64,000 nucleotides of DNA from Natronobacillus azotifigens (GTDB lineage: Bacteria > Bacillota > Bacilli > Bacillales > Amphibacillaceae), in contig NZ_JAPRAT010000004.1 of NCBI RefSeq assembly GCF_026805325.1, forward strand, positions 62,001 to 126,000. Reading direction: 5' to 3'. Shown piece by piece: positions 43,635 through 52,411 of this stretch; within the stretch, counting starts at the first letter, position 1; every line of letters begins with the position of its first letter. A program made the position numbers and the translations under genes. The notes beneath the pieces are model-generated. The model was not told where the DNA came from. It saw only the letters and a list, made by a program, of their open reading frames with translations, and did no database searches.

Positions 43635-45947
43635 CTATTCGATACTTTTAAGTGCTTCAGTCATTTTAATTCTTTTAATCTTTTTACTCATTATAATATT
43701 TACTACAATAACAATCCCAAAGGTAAATAGGAAGGCTATGACAACACTAGCTAAATTGATGATTATAGAAAAATCCAATTCATCTCCCATACCTGCATTG
43801 GAAAAGATTCGTTCATGCAATAAGAGTCCTCCTGGAATCCCGATTAATATCCCTAGTATTGATAAAAATATGTTTTCTAAAACTAATAGATATCTAAGTT
43901 CATGGTAATAAAAACCTAACACGGATAAGGTAGCTAAATCACGTTCTCTTTCCGCAAAATTTAGAATGCCTAAATTATATAAAACCAATAAAGCTAATAA
44001 AGCAGCTGCCAAGATCATCATAATTGAAATAGACAATGTGCTATTCATGCTTTCCATAAAATCGCTCTCTTGAGTCTGTGTCTTTATACTTTTTAAAACA
44101 TAATTCTCAGGAATTTCTAGTGAATCGTCTTTTGTAATAAATGCAGTTGGGATCAGCTCTTGTTGGTGTATTTCTGTCCACGTATATTCATTGATATAAA
44201 AACCTTGGCCTATATTCATTTTTACAATATTTGAAACTTTCATATCTAGTTCATCATCGAAAATCGTCTTAATGCTAACTTGATCACCAATAGTTAAATT
44301 GTAAATTTGTGCAGTTTTTTCGGTGATTAAAAGTTCATTATTATCTAGACTGACTTTATTATCATTATCATAAAAATGTATTAAATCACTAGAGTTTTCC
44401 AATACATGGAGTGTCCCCATTTTCCTCTTTGTTGCGGACTGAACAGATAGGTTTCTCTCTTCTATACGCTCCCCGTCTTTCGATTGAAGGATAGTATAGA
44501 AGTCATCATCAATACTCTGAGGGGCGATATATATTTTTTGGGCGTACGTATAGTTCTCTCCATAAACATTGGCAGCAACTCCGTTTACCGTATCTCGAAT
44601 CCCTAGAGAAGCAATTAACAGAGCAGAGCAACCTGCGACGCCAATGACCGTCATAAACAATCGGATTTTGTTTTTAAGTGTTTGTCTAAATAGAAGCTTT
44701 TTGGTAACGGAATTTCTATTCCAAAGATAAGGAAATCTTTCAAGAAAGATATGATTTCCTTTTGTATCTACTTTGTTTCTTAATAGATTAGCGGGCGCTT
44801 CTTTTTCATTTCTAAGACAGATAATTAGAATAGCAATTACTGTACTTAAAAGAGATATTACCGAAATAATAATTATCTTCGTTTGGGATAGAACAATCGA
44901 GGCTTCTTCTAAAACAAAGAGTTCCTCGAAAAATCTCCAAATAAATACGGGAACAATTCGCCAACCTAACAAGATGCCTGTCACAACACCGATTACACTT
45001 ACGGATATACCATACGATAGATAGTGTAATATAATGCGGAGTTCACTAAATCCAAGTGCTTTTAGAATCCCTATTTGTTTACGTTCATTAGTTATTAATC
45101 TTATCATGGTGGAAAAAGTCATTAATATTACAACAGCGAAAAATACGAAAGGGAACAAATTTCCGATTGATTGATACTGTGTAATTTTTTGTTGGGTTGC
45201 TAAATCATTAAGGGTTTCTTCTCTAGAAAAGTTACCAATGATTATATCCTTGTACTCGTTTTCTATTATTTGTTTAACAGAATCAATATCTTGATTATGA
45301 TCAACATCAATTAGCACTTTATTTACAACGGTCTGCCCATTTGTGAATGTAGTTAGAGTGCTGATATCGGTGTATAAAAAGCCGAATTTTTCATGATTGG
45401 GAACCACTGTTGTTGAGTCAGGTGTGGTATAAATATAGGATGAACTGACAGCCAACGCTTTTACGATTACCGCCTTCGTAACACCGTTATAGGATAGTGT
45501 TAGCTCGTCGTTAAGCGATATGTTATTTGCTTCCGCAAACGTTTTATCTAAGATAACTTCATCAGTATGGAGAGGTTCTGTTCCCTCTACGATGTCATAT
45601 TGACTAATCGTTAAGCTATCTGCGAACCCATTCACTTCTAATTCCGCTCCTTGTTTATTTACTAGCTCGGCGGTGAAGCTTAACAACTCTTGATGCCCAT
45701 TAATTTCGGAGTGCTCTAGAAGAGAATCGAAACTATGCTTAGGAACTATATTTGTATACAATTCAATATCCGCAATATTGCTAGTTTGATAACGGTCTTC
45801 AATGTATTCTTCTAAACTTCTCCACGTACTATCTAGTCCAATAAAAACTCCGACACCTAAGGCAAGTGTTATCGTAATTGATAAGAGTTGCACTAGATTG
45901 TTTTTTAATCCTCGGTAAAATTTAGTGCGTAGCGCGGACTTTACCAT
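43635..45947 (-). CDS. FtsX-family ABC transporter permease (last gene of the NRPS cluster)
   Basis: Membrane protein of 770 residues with two FtsX/MacB-type domains. TM1 near 20-40 is followed by a large extracytoplasmic part (about 45-255), three helices (about 260-375), a second anchor (about 425-445), another extracytoplasmic part (about 450-640) and three C-terminal helices (about 645-760). It overlaps the ATPase gene by seven bases. This architecture occurs in exporters of antibiotics and lipids and in peptide-sensing transporters. Co-translation with the NRPS suggests export of, or resistance to, its product. Confidence 0.9.
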   Translation of the reverse strand: MVKSALRTKFYRGLKNNLVQLLSITITLALGVGVFIGLDSTWRSLEEYIEDRYQTSNIADIELYTNIVPKHSFDSLLEHSEINGHQELLSFTAELVNKQGAELEVNGFADSLTISQYDIVEGTEPLHTDEVILDKTFAEANNISLNDELTLSYNGVTKAVIVKALAVSSSYIYTTPDSTTVVPNHEKFGFLYTDISTLTTFTNGQTVVNKVLIDVDHNQDIDSVKQIIENEYKDIIIGNFSREETLNDLATQQKITQYQSIGNLFPFVFFAVVILMTFSTMIRLITNERKQIGILKALGFSELRIILHYLSYGISVSVIGVVTGILLGWRIVPVFIWRFFEELFVLEEASIVLSQTKIIIISVISLLSTVIAILIICLRNEKEAPANLLRNKVDTKGNHIFLERFPYLWNRNSVTKKLLFRQTLKNKIRLFMTVIGVAGCSALLIASLGIRDTVNGVAANVYGENYTYAQKIYIAPQSIDDDFYTILQSKDGERIEERNLSVQSATKRKMGTLHVLENSSDLIHFYDNDNKVSLDNNELLITEKTAQIYNLTIGDQVSIKTIFDDELDMKVSNIVKMNIGQGFYINEYTWTEIHQQELIPTAFITKDDSLEIPENYVLKSIKTQTQESDFMESMNSTLSISIMMILAAALLALLVLYNLGILNFAERERDLATLSVLGFYYHELRYLLVLENIFLSILGILIGIPGGLLLHERIFSNAGMGDELDFSIIINLASVVIAFLFTFGIVIVVNIIMSKKIKRIKMTEALKSIE

Positions 45948-46642
45948 TCTAACGCCTCCAAGTGAAGCGGATTTTCTACAATGTCAATTTTTTTAATCCT
46001 TCCATTTTGCATATGAATTACTTTGTCAGCCGATTTAGCAAATTCAGGATTATGGGTTACCATAATCAAAGTGTGTCCAAGTTGGTTCGCTACTTCTTTT
46101 AGAACCATCATTACATTTTTACCAGTTTTGGAATCCAAAGCTCCTGTCGGTTCATCACATAATAATAATCTGGGGTTCTTCGTTAATGCTCTTGCAATAG
46201 CTACCCTTTGCTGCTCTCCACCAGATAGTTGACCGGGGAAGCTCTGTAAACGTTCACCCAACCCAACTTTATTTAGCATTTCAGTTGCGGATAAAGGGTT
46301 ATTAGATATTTCTGCACCTAATTCTATATTTTCTAGAGCAGTTAAATTCGGAACTAAATTATAAAATTGAAATACGAAACCCACATCGTTTCTTCGGTAG
46401 TCTGTAAGCTTTTTCTTACTGAAGTTTGAAATTTCTTGATTATCCACGGTTATCTTTCCTGAAGAGGTAGTATCCATTCCACCTAATAGGTTTAATACAG
46501 TTGTTTTTCCCGCGCCACTTGGTCCCAAAATAACGACAAATTCTCCTTTTTCAATTTCGAATGATACTTGTTGAGTAGCGCTAACAGCTACCTCACCATT
46601 AGTATAGTTCTTCGATACTTCTTTAAAAGTAATGTACGCCAT
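45941..46642 (-). CDS. ABC transporter ATP-binding protein (LolD/MacB type)
   Basis: ATPase of 233 residues paired with the FtsX-family permease. Walker A GPSGAGKTT, Q-loop VFQFYNLVPNLTALENI, signature LSGGEQQRVAIA, Walker B LLLCDEPTGALD and H-loop VTHNPEF are intact. The start lies 20 bases inside the NRPS 3' end and the stop overlaps the permease start, so all cluster genes are translationally coupled. Confidence 0.94.
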   Translation of the reverse strand: MAYITFKEVSKNYTNGEVAVSATQQVSFEIEKGEFVVILGPSGAGKTTVLNLLGGMDTTSSGKITVDNQEISNFSKKKLTDYRRNDVGFVFQFYNLVPNLTALENIELGAEISNNPLSATEMLNKVGLGERLQSFPGQLSGGEQQRVAIARALTKNPRLLLCDEPTGALDSKTGKNVMMVLKEVANQLGHTLIMVTHNPEFAKSADKVIHMQNGRIKKIDIVENPLHLEALEW

Positions 46643-49600
46643 CTACCTCACCTATCCTTAAGTTAGAGTTTATTGATTCCGCTAACGCATAAATATTTTC
46701 TTTTTCAAAAATGGTTGTATGGTCTCCAGTCACTTGTTGTTCTACCCACCTACTGACTGTGTGATCTTTCCATTGTTTATACCCAGGCACTACCTCATCT
46801 TTAGCACCAATATATAAAATGGGTTGTTCTATTACTCGTTTGGTTGTATAGGTAAACCTTGTGTGTTCAAAACTTCTAAAGAGATTAACATAGTAGATAA
46901 GTTCTCTAGGATTGTTTTCTCCGAAATAAGGAATTAGTCTAGAAAGTTCTGGAGGAATAATAGATAGCAACTTGGGCATTAATGCTAAATTATTTTCTAA
47001 AAGATCTAAAACCGTTTCCCACAACTCTTCAATGGAAAGAATTTTTGAAACATCAATATTGAAGTGTTTAGACACAAATAGTTTTTCAGCAAATAGATTG
47101 TTTTTGAATACTGGTTTTTCTTTTGTTAAGGGAGGGAGCGTATTTATTAATAGTACATTTTTAATTTTGGAATTTATATTTGCGATTTCAAAACCAATTG
47201 CTCCTCCGATACACCATCCCCCGATCAAATCAATAGTGTTAAAATCATCCAAAAGTGAATTGTATTCAGTAGCTAAACTTGCAAAATTAAATTCTCTTAA
47301 TGAAATATCAGAATAATTCTTGTTGAACTTGATTGCATAGACGTTGTATTTTGAGTCTATCAGTTTAGCTAATTCAGTATAGATACCTATTTCTCCGCTT
47401 CCAGCATGAACTAAGATAATATTTTTATTTGAATTGCCTTTGGAAAGTTGGACTAATTGTTTATGTTCTTCACCCTTTATTTGTTTTGGTGTAGAAGCTA
47501 ATTTTTTTAAAAAAGTGGCTTGTTCGGATAAAGTAAAGTGATTTAATAAATCTTCAATGGTAATAGAAACCTTATACGTTTTATTAATTGTGTATAATAG
47601 TTCAGGGAGTAATATGGAATCCCCTCCTACACCAAAGAAAGTATCTAAGCTAGTTATAGAAATCGAATTGTTATCACAATGTTCCAAAACTTGCATCCAA
47701 ATATTCAGTAATTCTTTTTCTTCACTTGATAATTCAGTAGTAGCCTTTTCTTTAATCATTTCATTAATTTTTTTGGTATCTACTTTTCCATTACTAGTTA
47801 AAGGTATCTGATTTATTCGATAAAACATGGATGGAATCATATAACCAGGTAAGTGCTCTTTCAGACTATTTCTTATCTTTTCTACTTCAATGGATTGTTC
47901 ACTCTTCGTTGTATACACTGCTATTAAACTGTTTTTGTTTGCATGGTTTTTTCTAGTTGAAACTTTAACATCTGTTATGGTTGTAATTCTTTTCAAGGCA
48001 TTCTCTATTTCTATTAAGTCAATCCGATAGCCGTTTATTTTGAGTTCATTTTTTATACGTCCAAGAATAACCATGTAACCATTATTGTGGAGATAACCCT
48101 TATCCCCAGTCCGATAAATCTTGCCTAAAGATCCGTGTGAATAGAAGGTTCCGTCATTATCATTAGTATTTAAATAACCATTGGCTAACCCTTCTCCCAT
48201 TATGCAAATCTCACCAGTGGTAAAGGGTTCAGCTAGTTTGTCTATACTATCGAGGATACATAATTGTTGATTAGCTAAAGGATATCCATAGGGAATTCTC
48301 TCTTCGTTAAGTCTGTGTAAAGGATAATAGATCGACCAGATAGATGCTTCTGTAGCGCCTCCTAAACTGTAAATCTTTAGTTCTTCATTTGTTGCAACAT
48401 TGTTGATGTTTTTAACAAGCTGTTTCGGGATAAAATCGCCACTAATTAAAATGGATTGTAAATTTTGCAATGGATGGGTCAGTTTATTTAAAAATACTTG
48501 CAATAGTCCTGGAGTCGAGTTCCATAATGTGATTTGGTTGTAAAAAATACGATAAGCTTCAAGTTTCTCTAATTGGTTATAAATGACCGTTTTACAACCA
48601 AATAGTAAAGGGACTAGTAAGTCGAATATGGATAAATCAAAAGTCAGTTCGGAAATATTAAAAATAACATCGTTTGAACATAAGTTTGTTTTATGTTTAA
48701 TATCGAAAATCGTATTTAATACTGCCGACTCATTAATTGATATCCCTTTAGGTGTTCCGGTTGTACCGGAAGTGAATACAGTGTAGAGTTCTTCATCAAG
48801 AATGGGAACAGAAAATATGGTTTCGTGTAGATGTATTTCACCATTTTTGATAAGAAGTTGGTAATTCGTCAAACTTTTTACTATTTCTAACCTGCTATGC
48901 GAAATGTCTGGTGATAGAAAGCAAAAAGAATCTTTTAATTTTATCGTAGCAAGCATGGCGATTACGCTACCTAAGTCCTTGGTTCCAATTATCGCAATTC
49001 GTATTTTCTTCAGGTTTCTTTCTTTTTTAATTTTCAGAATTTTATTCTTTAAAATATCACTTTGTATGTTTAGCTCGTTGAAGGTTATGCTATCATCTTT
49101 CGTGACATAGGCAACTTCATTCTTCAGCAAGTGTAATGTTTGGTAATAATTATCTAAAATGTTTTCGTTTTTTTTCATAATTTTTTTAGCGGTATTGTTA
49201 TATGCAAGATAAATCTTCTCTGTCGTTACATTTTTCTTGTTATCAACGGTCGCTAACGTTTCTTCAAGATCGTTTATCATATTGTCAAAATGCATAGTGA
49301 AATACTCAAACATGCTACTGATTTGTTGTTTATCAAATATATCTTCAAGATAATCCCAACTAATATGCAGATCACCATTGATAAGTTTCAATTGGCAATC
49401 TATATATGCTTGAGGGGTTTGTGAAAGCCAGTAATCAATCTTAATGAAATCGTTAAAGTTATCAAATTCAAATAGCATAGAAGTGAATACATAAGGCATT
49501 AATCCAGTCTTTTCAGGGTTTTTACTTATCTCTCTAAGTACTTCAATACCCTCAAATGCGGAATTTCGAAAAGCTTTAAACAACTGACTTTGGATTTTTC

Positions 49601-50495
49601 TAGCATTATCACTTAGATTACGTGTATTATCGATAGAACTTTTAATCAATAAAGTACTTGTGAAATCCCCAATTACTTTTCTATACTCTTCTTTTCTTGG
49701 CCGCTTAAAAGTTGTCATATTAATAGTAAAATCTTTATTCTCTGACCACCTTTGTAGTGTAGAACAATAAAATGTCATAAAAATGCTATTTAAGGAAAGT
49801 TTTAAATGATTAGCTATTTCGACTATTTTGTCATAATGCTCTTTTGACAAAGTATGTTCTAATCGTTCGAACTTACTAATATGAACTTTCTCTTCGTTTA
49901 TTAAAAGAGTAGGTGCATTTGGTAGCGTATCTAATTCTTCTCGCCAATACTTTATTGCTTTATCATATTTTGCTGTTTGTTTTTCCTTATGATACTCTGA
50001 ATGGATATAATCCAAGTTTTCTTTCATATCACTAAGAATATAGTTATCATTCATATAGCAATTTTTTATTTGATCTAATAATTGAAATAAGCTCATTCCA
50101 TCTGCTATTAGTAAATCAAAGCTAACAAAAATAGTATAAGTGTCTTTCTCTTCTTCTAATGCTTCAATGGTAAAGAAGGGATAATCAGAGGAAGAATACA
50201 GTTTGTGTGATAGTTCTTCTCTTTTGTCCTGTATCGTTTTTCTAATACCCTCATTAGAAGCGTGAATAATAGCAATAGAATAATTTAACTGTTCGCTAAT
50301 GCAGAAATGCTCCATATCATGAACCCTTGCTCGTAGCATAGGCTGTATGCTAATCACTTTGTTTAAAGCTTCATTAAATTTATTGATATTCCCTTTGAAT
50401 TTTAGTTCTGCATAAAGGTGTGTTCCTGTTCTTCCGTTGAAAACCCCGTTTCGTCCTAACAAATATGCTTTTTGAACTTCAGTCATTTTTATCAT
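46623..50495 (-). CDS. Single-module NRPS: heterocyclization, adenylation, carrier, thioesterase
   Basis: Peptide synthetase of about 1290 residues. The first domain (1-430) is a heterocyclization (Cy) domain: DLLIADGMS at 127-135 is DxxxxDxxS rather than the HHxxxDG of condensation domains. The adenylation domain (about 440-930) has FTSGTTGTPKG, TFDLSIFDLL, GGATEASIWSI, YRTGDKG and NGKVDTKK; the A4/A5 surroundings resemble Cys-activating domains next to Cy domains. The carrier domain (about 945-1025) has FFGVGGDSILLPEL with the phosphopantetheine Ser. The thioesterase (about 1040-1290) reads GGWCIGG, Cys (about 1095) where Ser is usual, with Asp in GAKDEV and His in GDHTTIF. There is no loading module, so the Cy donor must come in trans or from a second Cys. 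ATG 50495 follows AGGGAGTG. Confidence 0.93.
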   Translation of the reverse strand: MIKMTEVQKAYLLGRNGVFNGRTGTHLYAELKFKGNINKFNEALNKVISIQPMLRARVHDMEHFCISEQLNYSIAIIHASNEGIRKTIQDKREELSHKLYSSSDYPFFTIEALEEEKDTYTIFVSFDLLIADGMSLFQLLDQIKNCYMNDNYILSDMKENLDYIHSEYHKEKQTAKYDKAIKYWREELDTLPNAPTLLINEEKVHISKFERLEHTLSKEHYDKIVEIANHLKLSLNSIFMTFYCSTLQRWSENKDFTINMTTFKRPRKEEYRKVIGDFTSTLLIKSSIDNTRNLSDNARKIQSQLFKAFRNSAFEGIEVLREISKNPEKTGLMPYVFTSMLFEFDNFNDFIKIDYWLSQTPQAYIDCQLKLINGDLHISWDYLEDIFDKQQISSMFEYFTMHFDNMINDLEETLATVDNKKNVTTEKIYLAYNNTAKKIMKKNENILDNYYQTLHLLKNEVAYVTKDDSITFNELNIQSDILKNKILKIKKERNLKKIRIAIIGTKDLGSVIAMLATIKLKDSFCFLSPDISHSRLEIVKSLTNYQLLIKNGEIHLHETIFSVPILDEELYTVFTSGTTGTPKGISINESAVLNTIFDIKHKTNLCSNDVIFNISELTFDLSIFDLLVPLLFGCKTVIYNQLEKLEAYRIFYNQITLWNSTPGLLQVFLNKLTHPLQNLQSILISGDFIPKQLVKNINNVATNEELKIYSLGGATEASIWSIYYPLHRLNEERIPYGYPLANQQLCILDSIDKLAEPFTTGEICIMGEGLANGYLNTNDNDGTFYSHGSLGKIYRTGDKGYLHNNGYMVILGRIKNELKINGYRIDLIEIENALKRITTITDVKVSTRKNHANKNSLIAVYTTKSEQSIEVEKIRNSLKEHLPGYMIPSMFYRINQIPLTSNGKVDTKKINEMIKEKATTELSSEEKELLNIWMQVLEHCDNNSISITSLDTFFGVGGDSILLPELLYTINKTYKVSITIEDLLNHFTLSEQATFLKKLASTPKQIKGEEHKQLVQLSKGNSNKNIILVHAGSGEIGIYTELAKLIDSKYNVYAIKFNKNYSDISLREFNFASLATEYNSLLDDFNTIDLIGGWCIGGAIGFEIANINSKIKNVLLINTLPPLTKEKPVFKNNLFAEKLFVSKHFNIDVSKILSIEELWETVLDLLENNLALMPKLLSIIPPELSRLIPYFGENNPRELIYYVNLFRSFEHTRFTYTTKRVIEQPILYIGAKDEVVPGYKQWKDHTVSRWVEQQVTGDHTTIFEKENIYALAESINSNLRIGEVDGVHYF

Positions 50496-50958
50496 AATAA
50501 TCACTCCCTATTTGATATGCTATGGCAAGGAAACAAGTTGACCCAGATAAAGTTGAAACATGGAGATCTTCTAATCCAAAATGCCTTACAATATAATGAT
50601 TATTTTTCACTTTTTCAAGACTTATTTGTTTAAAGTCCAAAAACAACCCCTTCCTTAAAAATTTTGCGTAGGCTTCTTTTATTGTCCAAATTTGCAAAAA
50701 TGAGACCCCGGATTTCAGAAGTACTTGATCGTTATCATTACATGAGAAATGGATAAGTCTATTCAAGCGGTTTTCATTTAAACTTCTTCTTTTTTCAATA
50801 TCGATAGAAATGGGGAAATCTGATAATACTGCAACACCGTAGTTATAAGAGTAAGATCTAGATGAATAAGTATAATTGCTCAATGTTGAACATAAATTTC
50901 TTAAATGCAACTTCGGTTGGTCGAAATCCCCATTAGAGAAAATAAATAATATTTTTAT
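50479..50958 (-). CDS. Sfp-type 4'-phosphopantetheinyl transferase, short, with no standard start codon
   Basis: Transfers phosphopantetheine to the carrier domain of the NRPS encoded just after it (17-base overlap). Motifs ISIDIEKRR (magnesium site) and WTIKEAYAKFLRKG (WxxKEA) are present. The protein is only about 160 residues; the N-terminal 60-80 residues of Sfp, with the substrate-binding His of the NISHS motif, are not evident (here YSSRSYSYNYG). A strong AAGGAGG (50973-50967) is followed after 8 bases by ATA at 50958, in frame, where ATG is expected. The only upstream in-frame start, TTG 51033, has no ribosome site and would put the operators inside the gene. It may use an ATA start or be impaired. 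Confidence 0.75.
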   Translation of the reverse strand: MKILFIFSNGDFDQPKLHLRNLCSTLSNYTYSSRSYSYNYGVAVLSDFPISIDIEKRRSLNENRLNRLIHFSCNDNDQVLLKSGVSFLQIWTIKEAYAKFLRKGLFLDFKQISLEKVKNNHYIVRHFGLEDLHVSTLSGSTCFLAIAYQIGSDYYDKND

Positions 50959-50978
50959 ACAGCATGCCTCCTTTTTAA

Positions 50979-51006
50979 AACATATGTAAAATAAAACATA
51001 TGTCAA
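50979..51006 (-). promoter_or_regulatory. Promoter of the NRPS cluster
   Basis: On the minus strand TTGACA (51006-51001), 16-base spacer, TATGTT (50984-50979). The operator palindromes overlap both boxes. Confidence 0.6.
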
Positions 51007-51019
51007 TATTAACATATGT
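50980..51019. promoter_or_regulatory. Triple ACATATGT operator between the NRPS cluster and arsR-type gene
   Basis: Three perfect 8-bp palindromes ACATATGT at 50980-50987, 50996-51003 and 51012-51019, spaced exactly 16 bp. Two cover the -10 and -35 of the NRPS-cluster promoter. Likely target of the divergent ArsR-family repressor. Confidence 0.75.
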
Positions 51020-51054
51020 TTTTGATTATTCAAGTGTTAAATTTTTTTTTGTGA

Positions 51055-51060
51055 TATAAT
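51055..51060 (+). promoter_or_regulatory. -10 box of the ArsR-family gene
   Basis: Perfect TATAAT 56 bases before the ATG; no clear -35. The operator array lies 36 bases upstream. Confidence 0.5.
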
Positions 51061-51115
51061 AAAGTATCAAAATTTTGGTTGCATCAAATTTTTATAGAGA
51101 TAGGGAGTAAATAAA

Positions 51116-51493
51116 ATGGATGAGCAGGAAGGGAATAAACAACTAATATGTTCAGATGAAACAATTCACAATGATATTGTTGATTATGTAGAATCTGTTT
51201 TAAATGTAAGCGAGGATTATAATACTATATCTGAAATTTTTAAAGTTTTAGGAAATCCAACTCGTCTGAAAATTGTTAGGATATTGAGAGAGGCAGAAGT
51301 TTGTGTGCATGATTTAGCTCATTTATTGTCAGTAGAACAATCAATCGTTTCTAATCATTTGAAAGTTTTAAAAAGGACAAATCTTGTTAAATACAGAAGA
51401 GATGGTAAAATTGTCTATTATCAATTGGCAGATCACCATGTAGTAGAGATATTAGATTTGGCTTTTCAACATGCATCTGAAGGTACGAGTTAG
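51116..51493 (+). CDS. ArsR/SmtB family metal-sensing repressor
   Basis: Winged-helix dimeric repressor of 125 residues. Core: FKVLGNPTRLKIVRIL, recognition helix SVEQSIVSNHLKVLKR and the beta wing VKYRRDGKIVYYQL. The last helix carries D106, H108, H119 and E122, with the spacing of the Zn site of SmtB (D104, H106, H117, E120), so Zn(II) or Co(II) sensing is predicted. The CadC-type Cys cluster is not complete (one Cys in EAEVCVHDL). SmtB-type proteins leave DNA when metal binds. It is divergent from the NRPS cluster with palindromes between, so it probably controls the cluster and itself. Followed by a terminator. Confidence 0.93.
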   Translation: MDEQEGNKQLICSDETIHNDIVDYVESVLNVSEDYNTISEIFKVLGNPTRLKIVRILREAEVCVHDLAHLLSVEQSIVSNHLKVLKRTNLVKYRRDGKIVYYQLADHHVVEILDLAFQHASEGTS

Positions 51494-51795
51494 TTACTTT
51501 GAAGAGAAAGCACCCATTATTAATTAGCAAACAGTGCATCTGGGTCAGTAATAATTTCATTTAGCCTAAATAACTTTACTTAACAATCAAACATTCAATG
51601 ATAGAGTACAGTCTTCGGTTTGTATTCTCATAGAAAGAGGAAAGCACAAGCTTTCCTCTTTGTTTTATCAATAAGGATCCTGATATGGGTAGGAATCAAA
51701 ATTAACTATAATAAATCGATCAATTAAAATGAATTACTATAAATCTTCTCAATTAACTAAGATTCTCTAAACAAGTCGACTCGCCCCACTTTTAA
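51494..51795. other. Gap after the ArsR-family gene
   Basis: Terminator at 51634-51661 (AAAGAGGAAAGC / GCTTTCCTCTTT, four-base loop, then TGTTTT). Nothing else recognised. Confidence 0.75.
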
Positions 51796-52275
51796 TTAAA
51801 AAATAACCGCAAATAAAAACCATATAATCATCATGAATAGAATGACTACTTTGGCAAAAGCGCCTCCCAAAAAACCAAGCAATGATCCGATTGCTGCTCG
51901 AAAGGAATCCTTCAGATCTTTTCTTTGAAGCAACTCTATTACAAGTACGGCAAGAAAAGGTACGATGATAATGCCAAAAGGGGGGAGAAAAGAACCTATG
52001 ATTACACCTATAGCCGCTATTCCTTCCCCTAATTTACTGCCACCGAACATCTTGACAAAATAACTACTTGCAATAATGTCAGAGACGATTAGCACAATAG
52101 TTAAAATAATCATAGCTGTCCAAAAAATCCAAGACAAACTTTCGCCATCAATAAAGAAGACATATAGTAGAAAACCGATCCACAAAACGAGTGGGGATGG
52201 AATTAATGGGAAGATGATCCCCGCAAAACTTAATACAAAACATACGAGAATAAGTATCCACACGATAATCTCCAA
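51796..52275 (-). CDS. DUF456 family membrane protein
   Basis: Integral membrane protein of about 159 residues with four or five helices and glycine-rich turns: FAGIIFPLIPSPLVLWIGF at the start, SSYFVKMFGGSKLGEG in the middle and IGSLLGFLGGAFAKV near the end, as in DUF456. Function unknown. The start is taken as TTG 52275, six bases after GAGGTG; GTG 52308 and 52284 are alternatives without good sites. The downstream gene order gives no clue. Confidence 0.85.
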   Translation of the reverse strand: MEIIVWILILVCFVLSFAGIIFPLIPSPLVLWIGFLLYVFFIDGESLSWIFWTAMIILTIVLIVSDIIASSYFVKMFGGSKLGEGIAAIGVIIGSFLPPFGIIIVPFLAVLVIELLQRKDLKDSFRAAIGSLLGFLGGAFAKVVILFMMIIWFLFAVIF

Positions 52276-52411
52276 TAACTGCACCTCATTTCCACAGATT
52301 AACAGCACCGACGTAATGCTTTATGTACGAGTATACCAAAAAAAGTCCCTTCTTAGTTGGAAGGGACGATAAGTTACGTTTACTCTCCTCGGTTCAGAAT
52401 GGAGAAAGCCA

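Noticed and set aside
50479-51033. Start of the phosphopantetheinyl transferase at TTG 51033
   Set aside because: No ribosome site there, it would lie upstream of the predicted promoter and would place all three operator palindromes inside the coding region.
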